Of a stretch of DNA of 16,130 bases, positions 1 through 7,600 are shown one piece after another. Origin of the DNA: Lachnospiraceae bacterium (GTDB taxonomy: Bacteria > Bacillota > Clostridia > Lachnospirales > Lachnospiraceae); assembly GCA_017613225.1 (NCBI GenBank), contig JAGAEH010000165.1:1-16130 (forward strand), in the 5' to 3' direction. A model generated the notes under the pieces. It was not told the DNA's origin. It was given only the letters and a program-made list of their open reading frames with translations, and searched no databases. Each line of letters starts with the position of its first letter. The stretch's first letter is position 1. Made by a program: the position numbers and the translations under genes.

Positions 1-684
1 AACATCGACATCGCGGCGGACAAGCTGGTGGAGTTTGAAACGGCGGTGCTGCCCATCCCCCAGTACGACGTAAACGATCCGAAGATGATCAGCCAGGGCC
101 CTTCCGTCTGCCTGTTCAACAAGGAAGACCCCCAGGAAGTGCTGGCCTCCTGGCTGTTCATGCAGTACCTGCTGACCAATGACGTGCAGATCGCCTACGC
201 GGAGACGGAGGGCTACGTCCCCGTCACCAGCAAGGCCCAGAACGATCCCGCCTACCAGGACTACCTGTCCCGCAGCGGCGAGGACTACAAGCTGCACTAC
301 GACGTGAAGATCCAGGCGGCAAAGCTGCTGATGGCGCATACTTCGCACACCTTCACCACGCCGGTGTTCAACGGATCCACATCGGTCCGGGACGCGGCGG
401 GCCAGCTGATCGAGGACGTGACCAAGTCCGTCCGCAGGAAGCAGACGGTGGACGACGCTTACATCGAAAAGCTCTATGAGGACACGAAGGCCCTTTACCG
501 GCTGGACCAGGGCACTTTTTCCGGGGAGAACGGACAGGGAGAAGGCAAGCAGGACATGGGGCCGCTGCCCGGCGGCGCCGTGGCCATGCTGTCCGCGCTG
601 GCTGTCGCCTGGGTGCTGATCGCGGCCTGGTTCTTCTATGACCTGATCAGAAAGAAAAGAGCGGCGAAACAGCAGAATAGTTAG
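1..684 (+). CDS. ABC-transporter extracellular solute-binding protein, 3' part, with C-terminal membrane anchor
   Basis: The frame is open from base 1, so the N-terminus lies outside the window. About 227 residues are visible, ending at TAG 682-684. The text (substrate-domain closing strands, 'PSVCLFNKEDPQEVLASWLFMQ', then 'EGYVPVTSKA') is typical of the C-terminal lobe of family-1 sugar/glycerol-phosphate-type solute-binding proteins (UgpB/MalE class), where this stretch covers the hinge and the conserved GxxPV segment. Unusually, a Gly-rich linker is followed by one hydrophobic helix (about bases 571-645) and a basic tail (RKKRAAKQQNS), so the receptor looks anchored by its C-terminus, outside the cell. 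The transporter's permease and ATPase genes are not in the window, presumably upstream. The family call is secure; the substrate is unknown. Confidence 0.82.
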   Translation, partial: NIDIAADKLVEFETAVLPIPQYDVNDPKMISQGPSVCLFNKEDPQEVLASWLFMQYLLTNDVQIAYAETEGYVPVTSKAQNDPAYQDYLSRSGEDYKLHYDVKIQAAKLLMAHTSHTFTTPVFNGSTSVRDAAGQLIEDVTKSVRRKQTVDDAYIEKLYEDTKALYRLDQGTFSGENGQGEGKQDMGPLPGGAVAMLSALAVAWVLIAAWFFYDLIRKKRAAKQQNS

Positions 685-689
685 GATAA

Positions 690-711
690 ATCATTGAAGT
701 TTTTCAGTGAT
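690..711 (+). other. AT-rich hairpin behind the solute-binding protein gene
   Basis: A 9-bp stem (690-698 with 703-711, one G-U pair) closes a GUUU loop six bases after the stop codon. No T-run follows directly, so it is at best a weak terminator. The -35 box of the proposed next promoter lies inside its left arm. Confidence 0.35.
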
Positions 712-721
712 GGATTATAAT
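694..721 (+). promoter_or_regulatory. Putative sigma-A promoter of the lipoprotein pair
   Basis: A consensus TATAAT at 716-721 has TTGAAG at 694-699 (four of six -35 bases) with a 16-base spacer. It lies 45 bases before the first lipoprotein's start codon, in the only AT-rich stretch between the solute-binding protein and that gene. A strong ribosome binding site (AGGGAGG, 752-758) follows. Confidence 0.5.
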
Positions 722-765
722 CAAATTGTTTCAATTTTGACCTTACTATTTAGGGAGGATTAAAC

Positions 766-2238
766 ATGAAAAAGATCTTAGCAATGCTTTTGGCAATGGC
801 CATGGTGCTCAGCCTGACGGCCTGCGGTTCCGGCGAGACTATGACGGCCGCTCCGGAGACCGAGGCTCCTACGGAAGCCACCACGGCAGCGCCTACCCAG
901 GCTCCTACGGAGGCCCCCACCGAGGCGGCTCCCGCCGTGATGACCCATGCGGAGTATATCGCGGCCGCGCTGGATACGGAAGTGACGGTGGAGACCTACG
1001 TCCAGGCCAAGCAGTCCTGGTGGGAAGACAAGGGCACTTTCTACTGCCAGAGCGAGGACGGCGCGTATTTCCTGTACGACATGCCCGTCAGCAAGGAAGA
1101 CTATGACAAGATGACACCCGGCACCAAGATCCGCGTTAACGGCTTCAAGAGCGAGTGGGCCGGCGAAGTGGAGATAAGGGACGCCAAATACGAGTTTCTG
1201 GATGGCTCCTTCATTGCGGAGCCGGCGGATCTCACCGCTCTGCTGGGCAAGGACGAGCTGATCGACCATCAGAACGAGCGGGTCGCCTTCAAGGGTCTGA
1301 CGGTGGTGGCTTCCAACGATGCCGGCGACGCTTTCCTGTTTGCCTGGGATGGCTCCGGCTCCGACGGCGACGACCTGTATTTCAAGGCGTCCAACGGCAC
1401 TGCTGATTTCACCTTCACGGTGGAGTCCTATCTGTGCGACAAGACCACGGACGTCTACAAGGCGGTCAAGGAACTGAAGGCCGGCGACATCATCGACATG
1501 GAAGGCTTCCTGTACTGGTATGAAGGCGCCAATCCCCACATCACCAAGGTGGAAGTGACCGGACAGGCAGAGCCGGATACCCAGGCTCCTCCGGCAGAGG
1601 GCGTGATGACCCATGCCGAGTACATGGCTGCCGAGCTGGATACCGAAGTGACGGTGGATACTTACGTCCAGGCCAAGCAGTCCTGGTGGGAAGAAAAGGC
1701 CACCGCCACCCTGTACTGCCAGAGCGAGGACGGCGCCTACTTCGTCTACAACGCCGCCTGCTCACAGGAACTGTATGACGCTCTTACCCCCGGCACCGGC
1801 GTCCGCGTGACCGGTTTCAAGAGCGAGTGGTCCGGCGAGATCGAGATCATCGACGCGACGCTGGAATTCATGACGACCCATTATCAGGCCGAGGCCCTGG
1901 ATGTGACGGACCTGCTGGGCAAGGACGAGCTGATCGACCATCAGAACGAGTTCGTGGCCTTCAAGGGCATGACCGTGGAAGCCGCCAACGATGCGGGTGA
2001 CGCATTCATGTACAACTGGGACGGCTCCGGCGAGAAGGGCAACGACCTGTACTTCAAGGTCTCCAAAGACGGTCAGAGCTACACCTTCACGGTGGAGTCC
2101 TACCTGTGCGGCCAGGACACCGAGGTCTATCAGGCGGTGGAAAACCTGAAGGTCGGCGACGTGATCGACATGGAGGGCTTCCTGTACTGGTATGAGGGCG
2201 TGAACCCTCACATCACCAAGGTGACCCCTGCGCAATAA
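766..2238 (+). CDS. Lipoprotein with two tandem ~205-residue copies of an OB-fold-like domain
   Basis: The ATG at 766 follows AGGGAGG by seven bases. Residues 1-20 are a lipoprotein signal peptide with lipobox L-T-A-C (Cys20), so the protein should be lipidated and face outward from the membrane. Residues 27-57 are a Pro/Thr/Glu/Ala linker. Two homologous units follow, about 59-265 and 281-490, each beginning MTHAEY and ending YWYEG-x-NPHITKV. Segments such as PGT-x-(I/V)-RV-x-GFKSEW, and GD-(I/V)-IDMEGFLYWYEG near the end of each unit, resemble the strand-rich pattern of OB-fold domains, but this is only an impression. The units are so alike that 39 bases are identical between them. I do not recognise a named family; binding of a ligand or polymer at the cell surface is a guess. 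The gene is probably co-transcribed with the next one (114-base gap, no clear promoter between). Confidence 0.85.
   Translation: MKKILAMLLAMAMVLSLTACGSGETMTAAPETEAPTEATTAAPTQAPTEAPTEAAPAVMTHAEYIAAALDTEVTVETYVQAKQSWWEDKGTFYCQSEDGAYFLYDMPVSKEDYDKMTPGTKIRVNGFKSEWAGEVEIRDAKYEFLDGSFIAEPADLTALLGKDELIDHQNERVAFKGLTVVASNDAGDAFLFAWDGSGSDGDDLYFKASNGTADFTFTVESYLCDKTTDVYKAVKELKAGDIIDMEGFLYWYEGANPHITKVEVTGQAEPDTQAPPAEGVMTHAEYMAAELDTEVTVDTYVQAKQSWWEEKATATLYCQSEDGAYFVYNAACSQELYDALTPGTGVRVTGFKSEWSGEIEIIDATLEFMTTHYQAEALDVTDLLGKDELIDHQNEFVAFKGMTVEAANDAGDAFMYNWDGSGEKGNDLYFKVSKDGQSYTFTVESYLCGQDTEVYQAVENLKVGDVIDMEGFLYWYEGVNPHITKVTPAQ
940..2235 (+). repeat. Internal duplication within the first lipoprotein gene
   Basis: Copy 1 spans about 940-1560 and copy 2 about 1606-2235, offset by 666-672 bases because copy 2 has two extra residues early on (KATATLYC against KGTFYC). 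Bases 1240-1278 and 1912-1950 are identical over 39 positions, and other stretches differ only at third codon positions. This points to a fairly recent duplication or ongoing conversion. Confidence 0.85.
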
Positions 2239-2267
2239 GCTAAGGGAATAAGTTTCAGAAGTATCGC

Positions 2268-2291
2268 GCGCCGCGGGGAGACCCGCGGCGC
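2268..2291 (+). other. Perfect 10-bp GC hairpin with GAGA tetraloop
   Basis: The arms 2268-2277 and 2282-2291 are fully complementary around the loop GAGA. The following bases are TGCAAAAATAA, with no U-run, so this is not a canonical intrinsic terminator. In the intercistronic gap it may stabilise or process the mRNA. Confidence 0.6.
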
Positions 2292-2304
2292 TGCAAAAAT
2301 AACC

Positions 2305-2332
2305 GAGCGGAGGGCAAGACCCAGGTCCGCTC
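2305..2332 (+). other. Second intercistronic hairpin ahead of the ribosome binding site
   Basis: The arms 2305-2311 and 2326-2332 (7 bp) enclose a further 3-bp stem (2312-2314 with 2320-2322). It ends six bases before the GGGAGG ribosome binding site (2339-2344) of the second lipoprotein, so it could affect translation initiation. No function is proven. Confidence 0.45.
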
Positions 2333-2352
2333 AGGAACGGGAGGACCCAGAA

Positions 2353-3615
2353 ATGAAGAATAAAATGAAACGGTTCGCGCTGGTCATTCTGGCCATGGCC
2401 ATGGTCCTGTCCGCGTGTTCGGGCAGCAAGCCGGAGACGGAGGCCTCCAGTGAGCCCAAGACGGAAGCAGTGGTATCATCCATCCCCGAGAAGGAGACGG
2501 AGGCGCCGACCACGGCCGCTCCGACCACGGAAGCCCCGACAACTGCCGCACCTACCACGGAAGCGCCTACCACCGCCGCACCCACCACGGAAGCTGTGAC
2601 GGAGCCGGAACCCGCCGAGATCCCGCCCATTGATTTTGACCCGGCCACCAATAAGACCTATAACGTCATGGGGATCGAGTTCCAGGTCCCGGCCAAATGG
2701 AGACAAAACGGCCAGGCGTTCTACGCTTCGGAAAAAGCGGATGATCTGTCGTTCCTGATCTACATGGGGCAGGAGGGCGTCTCTTCCAGCATGATCACCA
2801 ATCCTGCTTTCATTGAATCCTACTCCAACGGCCTGAAGTCCAGCTTCCAGGAGGATGCCGAGCTGATCAGCTACGAACTGGAAGAAGTGGCGGGAAGAGA
2901 GATGATCTTCTCGAAACTGCGCGGCAGGTCCAACGGCATGGAGATGATGCTGGACGCGGCCTCCATGGCTGCTCCCAGCGGCAACGGACTGGTGGCGTTC
3001 CTGTTTCTCCACCCGATAGAGCCGGCCACAAACTACATGGGAGACTTCCGGATGATCCTGGAGAACCTGAAGGACGTGGAGGAAGTTCCGGACACCTCCG
3101 AGGCCGCGACGGAAGCGCCCACGGAGGCGGAATCCAAGCAGGCCACGGAAAAGAAGATGTCCCAGGCCTTCGATCCGGCGACGAACCTGCGCTACACCGT
3201 CAAGGGACTGGAGTTCCAGATCCCGGTGGACTGGAAGCAGAATGATCCCTATTTCTATCCCAGCACGGATCCGGAGCAGTTCGCAATGGTCTACTACGCG
3301 GTCCCCGAAGGGACCAGCGCTTCCATGCTGGACAACTCGGTCTTTGTGGAATCTTACGCGAATGGACTGGCTTCCAGCATGCAGAACGGCAAGGTCATCG
3401 ATTCCCAGATGACGGAGATCGGCGGCAGAAAGATGCTGATCGTGGATCTGGAAGGCGAACTGAACGGCATGGAGCTGGAGATGACCTTCGCCACTCTGGC
3501 CAGCCCGGAGGACAACAATCTGGTGGTCTTCGGCTATGGGCAGAGGATCTCTGGAGAGATCGATTACGCGGAGGATTTCCTGAAGATGCTGGAGAATCTG
3601 AAAGACGTGAACTGA
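2353..3615 (+). CDS. Lipoprotein with PTTA/PTTE linker and two tandem ~148-residue domains (PsbP/Mog1-like guess)
   Basis: The start ATG follows GGGAGG by eight bases. Residues 1-22 form a signal peptide with lipobox L-S-A-C (Cys22). Residues 51-80 are three exact copies of the decapeptide APTTAAPTTE, a flexible wall-spanning linker. Two homologous domains follow, about 95-242 and 273-419, joined by a second P/T/E/A linker (about 247-270). Each starts FDPATN-x-x-Y-x-V-x-G-(I/L)-EFQ-(V/I)-P and ends MLENLKDV or MILENLKDV. The beginning 'short strand, G-hydrophobic-x-F, P-x-x-W' recalls the Mog1/PsbP/DUF1795 fold seen in other secreted Firmicute proteins; this is a resemblance, not a proven match. 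It shares the architecture but not the sequence of the preceding lipoprotein, and both probably act on the outer face of the membrane. The substrate is unknown. Confidence 0.85.
   Translation: MKNKMKRFALVILAMAMVLSACSGSKPETEASSEPKTEAVVSSIPEKETEAPTTAAPTTEAPTTAAPTTEAPTTAAPTTEAVTEPEPAEIPPIDFDPATNKTYNVMGIEFQVPAKWRQNGQAFYASEKADDLSFLIYMGQEGVSSSMITNPAFIESYSNGLKSSFQEDAELISYELEEVAGREMIFSKLRGRSNGMEMMLDAASMAAPSGNGLVAFLFLHPIEPATNYMGDFRMILENLKDVEEVPDTSEAATEAPTEAESKQATEKKMSQAFDPATNLRYTVKGLEFQIPVDWKQNDPYFYPSTDPEQFAMVYYAVPEGTSASMLDNSVFVESYANGLASSMQNGKVIDSQMTEIGGRKMLIVDLEGELNGMELEMTFATLASPEDNNLVVFGYGQRISGEIDYAEDFLKMLENLKDVN
2503..2592 (+). repeat. Tandem 30-base repeat encoding (APTTAAPTTE)x3
   Basis: Three consecutive in-frame copies of a decapeptide encode the linker of the second lipoprotein. 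At DNA level the copies differ at synonymous positions, so the peptide pattern is conserved more strictly than the bases. Length changes by slippage or recombination are plausible. Confidence 0.85.
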
Positions 3616-3634
3616 CGGCAGTCTGAGCTGCCGA

Positions 3635-3668
3635 AGGGCCGGCCTTAACGGGACCGGCTCTTTTTCTT
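3635..3668 (+). terminator. Rho-independent terminator of the lipoprotein operon
   Basis: An 8-bp GC-rich stem (3635-3642 with 3654-3661, one G-U) around an 11-base loop runs into TTTTTCTT. A small 5-bp hairpin (3617-3621 with 3628-3632) precedes it. The element overlaps the 3' end of the convergent Lgt-like gene. Confidence 0.75.
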
Positions 3669-4541
3669 GCCCGGATGAAAGAGCAGCGCGACGGCGGCGA
3701 TCAGAAGGCAGATCAGGGAGAACCACTGCCCGTTGGAAAGCCCAAGCAGTGTTTTGGGCGTATCCCGGATGAATTCCACGCAAAAGCGGAGCAGGCCGTA
3801 GCCTCCCATGAACAGGAAATAGAGCTTCCCCTCGGGGAGGCTTTTTTCTTTGGCATAGAGGATCTCCAGAAGGATCAGGTCCAGCACACATTCCAGCAGC
3901 TGGGCAGGCAGAACTACGTCATTGCAGTTTAGCTGCACCGTGATCCCCCGGCAGCAGCCGTTCAGGAAACAGCCGGTACGGATGCAGTTGAGCATCAGAA
4001 GGCCGGAGGGAGTGCAGTAGTCCAGATATGCTTTAGGCTCCTTTCGGGCCAGTTTTGCCACCAGGGGCAGCGCCAGCGGCATGAAGAAGACGGTGCCGAA
4101 AAAGGAGACGCCGTTAAGGGACAGGCCGTTTTCCATTACCTGGCTCCAGTTTTCCGCAATATAGAGCAGTTTGGCGCCAACGTAACCCAGCACAGCCAGC
4201 AAAAGGGCGGTGATCACCGCGAAGCCGGCAGAGACGTGAAAGCGCTTCCTTCGCCTCAGGCAGAGGCAGATCATGCCTGCCAGGCCCACGGCGTGCATCG
4301 CCCAGTAGAGGGAGATCCGCCGGCCGAATAGCGTGACGTAATGATACTTGAAAACGCCGCCCAGCCCGATGAAGGGAAAGGAATAGCCGTAGTCTACGGA
4401 GCGGACGGCATCGATGAAGAAGAGCAGCATCACGGCCGTGTAGAGCAGTGCAAGGAGCAGCGGCAGATGGAGCCTGCGCTCCCTGCGTGCCGTTTTGACC
4501 CGGCTGCCTTTTCTTCTATTTTTTTTCATGCCGCCGCTCAT
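3645..4541 (-). CDS. Divergent prolipoprotein diacylglyceryl transferase (Lgt) family membrane protein
   Basis: Polytopic membrane protein of 298 residues; start at 4541 preferred over Met5 because AAAGGAC lies just upstream. Lgt landmarks appear in order: N-G-V-S-F-F-G (143-149), R-T-G-C-F-L-N-G-C-C-R-G (188-199), L-P-A-Q-L-L-E (211-217), G-Y-G-L-L-R-F-x-V-E-F-x-R (247-259) and G-Q-W-F-S-L (271-276). Canonical Lgt moves a diacylglyceryl group from phosphatidylglycerol to the lipobox cysteine. Here the usual S-F-H-G motif reads S-F-F-G, so the position of the essential E. coli His103 is Phe148. The R-x-G-N-F motif reads R-T-G-C-F, while both arginines (Arg188, Arg252) remain. The C-x-x-x-x-C-C signature marks a paralogous Lgt-like subgroup. 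It lies 80 bases behind a large surface protein on the same strand, probably in one transcript. Family assignment is firm; transferase activity is doubtful. Confidence 0.82.
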   Translation of the reverse strand: MSGGMKKNRRKGSRVKTARRERRLHLPLLLALLYTAVMLLFFIDAVRSVDYGYSFPFIGLGGVFKYHYVTLFGRRISLYWAMHAVGLAGMICLCLRRRKRFHVSAGFAVITALLLAVLGYVGAKLLYIAENWSQVMENGLSLNGVSFFGTVFFMPLALPLVAKLARKEPKAYLDYCTPSGLLMLNCIRTGCFLNGCCRGITVQLNCNDVVLPAQLLECVLDLILLEILYAKEKSLPEGKLYFLFMGGYGLLRFCVEFIRDTPKTLLGLSNGQWFSLICLLIAAVALLFHPGKKKSRSR

Positions 4542-4562
4542 GACAGTTGTCCTTTATTTATC

Positions 4563-4578
4563 GCAGGAATCGTCCTGC
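4563..4578 (-). other. Small hairpin between the VWA/TSP3 gene and the Lgt-like gene
   Basis: A 6-bp perfect stem (4563-4568 with 4573-4578) and a 4-base loop sit in the 80-base gap between the two minus-strand genes. No T-run follows on the minus strand, so read-through into the Lgt-like gene is expected. Confidence 0.35.
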
Positions 4579-4621
4579 CGCTCCTATGTCGGGATGGTCT
4601 TTTGAAACCGTTACTTTTGTT

Positions 4622-7600
4622 TTATTTCAGCAGATCCTTCAGTACCAGATCCTCCCTGGCCCCTGACAGCTTGCGGAGATTGTTCCGCAGGCCTCTGGGC
4701 GTGGCCATTCTGCCTCCCGCGAAGTCCGGATCGTAGGGATTCACTGTGATGGCCCCCAGCCGGTTCCAGGCCTTGCAGGCAGTCTCTGAAAGACTGTGGA
4801 TATTGTCCCAATGGCGCGCACCGTATTGAGCCAGGGAGGCCAGGACTGTCTCCAGATCCTCCCATGTGACGTTCATCGTCAGATATGTGTTGTGAAGATA
4901 GTCGGGTCCCTGATCCGGATCCAGACACCGGACGATCTCCAGGTCGTATACCGGACCGCTGATGCCGGAGACACCGGACATGCCGCAGCTGAAGGTCATG
5001 ACATCCCCCGGCTCCATGTGATAGGCGGTCTGGGGCACTTCGTCTTTCTGCAGATTTTCAGTGCTCCAGACCTTGCTGCTGTCCTTCCGGCTCCAGCCCG
5101 CCGCCATGGCGGAGAGATCCAGATCCTGCCGGATGTGGCTGGTGTACAGGAAGAACACCCGTCCGCCGGTCCAGCCGGAGTCCTCTTCCCCGTAGCAGGA
5201 GATCAGGGACAGCTCGCCGCAGACACCGCCGGCAAGCCCATCAGACAAAGGCGCAGGATCCCTGCCGTCGGGAATGCCGTCCCGGTCGCTGTCGGCTTCG
5301 GTGGGAGAGGAGACCATGGCCAGATAGGTCCTCTGGCTGGCCACGTCGAAGGCGACGGGGATCTCCTCGCCGTTCTTGATGCCGTCATTGTCAAAGTCGT
5401 CGTTTGCCTGCACCTCTTCGAAGGTCTTCCCCTCGAACAGCCAGGTGCCGGTGCCGGTGCGGAGCCGGCCCTCGCACATCAGCCGGGTATGGTAATCGCT
5501 GATGCCGTCATCATTGGAGTCGGTCTCCAGGTCCAGGGTGGAGATCTCGATGTCGTGGAAGACGTACATCAGGCTGCCCTTGGAGGTGTCGTCCATGTCC
5601 ACCGAGTCGGCAAAATAGTACTTGCCGCCGGTGGCCTCGGCGATGTGCTGCAGCAAGGTCTTGTTGGCGTCGCCCATGCCGATGGAAAAGATGGTGACGT
5701 TGTACTTTTTGGCCTCTTTGATCAGTTCCTCGTAGTCGTAGCTGACGCTGGTGTCTTCACCGTCGGTCAGGAAGATGATGTGCTTGAAGCCGTGTTCCAG
5801 ACTTTTAAGCTCCTCCAGCGCCGCATGGATGCCGTCGGAGCCGTTGGTGCCCACGTCCTTGTCATTGCAGCCCTCGCCGGAGGCGTTGGTGATGTTGTCC
5901 ACGGCGTTCAGCAGGGCCTGTTTATTGGAGGACAGGGGGACCAGCGTAGTGGCTTTGGCCGCGAACTGGATCACGGTGGCCTGGTCCTGATTGTCCCGGA
6001 GCTTTTCGATGAAGCTCCGTACGATCTTCAGACGAAGGCTGTCCGGGTCATTGTCGTTCATGCTGGAAGAATAGTCGATGACAAAGGCGATGTCGAAGAC
6101 ACTGGTGCGGTACAGATCGGAATTCAGGTTCATGATCTCTTCGCTTTGGACCTCCTCCAGGGCCTTGCGGTCCAGCAGCGTGTAGATGGAAAGCTGGCTG
6201 ACCTGGGCGGCAGCTTTGCCGTTGTTGACCCGGGTGGGGACCTCCTCCAGCAGCCGGGTGTCTTCGTTGTAGCGATAGATGCACAGGTCGGAGCCCTTGG
6301 GGATCGTCAGAGGGTCAAAGGTGAAGGAGACCGTCGCCTGTTCCACGGGCATGCCTGCGGAAAAGCTGAACACGCCCCCGGCGTATCCGGGAATGCTTTC
6401 GTCCAGCAGCTGATCGATCTTTGTCTCGGTGATCTTTACGGATTCGGGATCGCCGGCGTAGTCCAGGCTCAGAGAGGCGGTCAGGCTGCCTCCGGCAGAC
6501 TTCTGGCTCAGCCGTACCTGGAACACGTCGTTTTTGCTCAGTGGATCGCAGCCGTTGGCGATCTCCCAGCCGTCCCCGGCGCCGTCGCCGTCCGTGTCGC
6601 GCTTTAAGGGATCCGTGCCGGCGGTCTTTGCTTCCTCCCCGTCGGAGAGTCCGTCATTGTCAGAATCGAACAGAAGAGGATCCGTCCCCGCCTCCTGTTC
6701 TTCCGCGTTGGTGAGTCCGTCGCCGTCCGTGTCGCGCAGGCCGTCCCGTGTCCCGGTGGATCCGGTATCGGCCCTGGCGGGATCGGTGTCGGCGCGCATG
6801 GCCTCGAACCAGTCGGAGAGCCCGTCGCCGTCGGTGTCCTTTGTGGCAGGATCGCTGTGATAGACGTAGCTTTCCCAGTAATCGGGCAGACCGTCGCCGT
6901 CCGTGTCTTTCGAAGTCTCGTCCGCGCCGAAGGGATCGGAGCCGCCGGCGCGTTCCTCGTCATCGCTGATGCCGTCTTTGTCGGAGTCCCAGCCTCGGCC
7001 CGCCTCCACCCAGTGGGTGTAGAGGATCATGTCGCTCTCCACGGGCTCCTGACGGTAGTCGAAGAGCCTTGTCCGTTCAGCGTCCAGAAACCAGCCGGCA
7101 AAGGCAAAGCCCTCCCGCTTCGGGACCTGGTCTTCGGCAATGAGTGTGCCGGGGAGGACGGAGAGGCACTTCTGTTCCGGTGCGTCCTCCATGTCGAAGA
7201 CGACGCGGTATTCGGCGTAGGTGTCCGTGACTTCCTCCGACGTCATGTGATAGCTGGCGGAAACGGTGACCGGATAAGCATGATCATCAGTGCCTTTGAC
7301 CAGCATGAAGGTCTTTACGGCCGTCTTTTCGGCATTCTTATCCGCTGCGGAGGAGATCCAGTAGGGGATGATCAGGCCAAGCAGCAGGACCGCCAGCAGC
7401 AGGCAGCTGATGCCGATCCGGATCTTTCTGAGAGGAAATACCAGATAGGCGAAGGCGGCAATGGATATCAAAAGGAGCACCAGGGCGGGGACGCGCAGGC
7501 GCCGGGCGGTATCGTGGACGGAACTGCTCTGCGTATCCTCCGATTCCGCCGGTGTCAGGATCACAGGGCTCTTGCCCTGGGTAAGATAGACCGTTAAAGA

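Noticed and set aside
2268..2291. Intrinsic terminator between the two lipoprotein genes
   Set aside because: The stem is perfect, but neither strand has a U-run in the right place; kept only as a hairpin.
2476..3891. 471-codon open frame on the minus strand opposite the second lipoprotein
   Set aside because: Antisense shadow created by GC-rich codons and the linker repeat; it crosses the terminator and the end of the Lgt-like gene.
4796..6607. 603-codon open frame on the plus strand opposite the VWA/TSP3 gene
   Set aside because: It is a low-complexity antisense shadow of a GC-rich gene, with no domain text and no ribosome binding site.
6536..6988. Regularly recurring short DNA repeats (for example near 6581, 6719, 6821 and 6889) resembling an array
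   Set aside because: They encode the D-T-D-G-D-G calcium-binding repeats in frame; spacing is irregular and there are no CRISPR spacers or cas genes.
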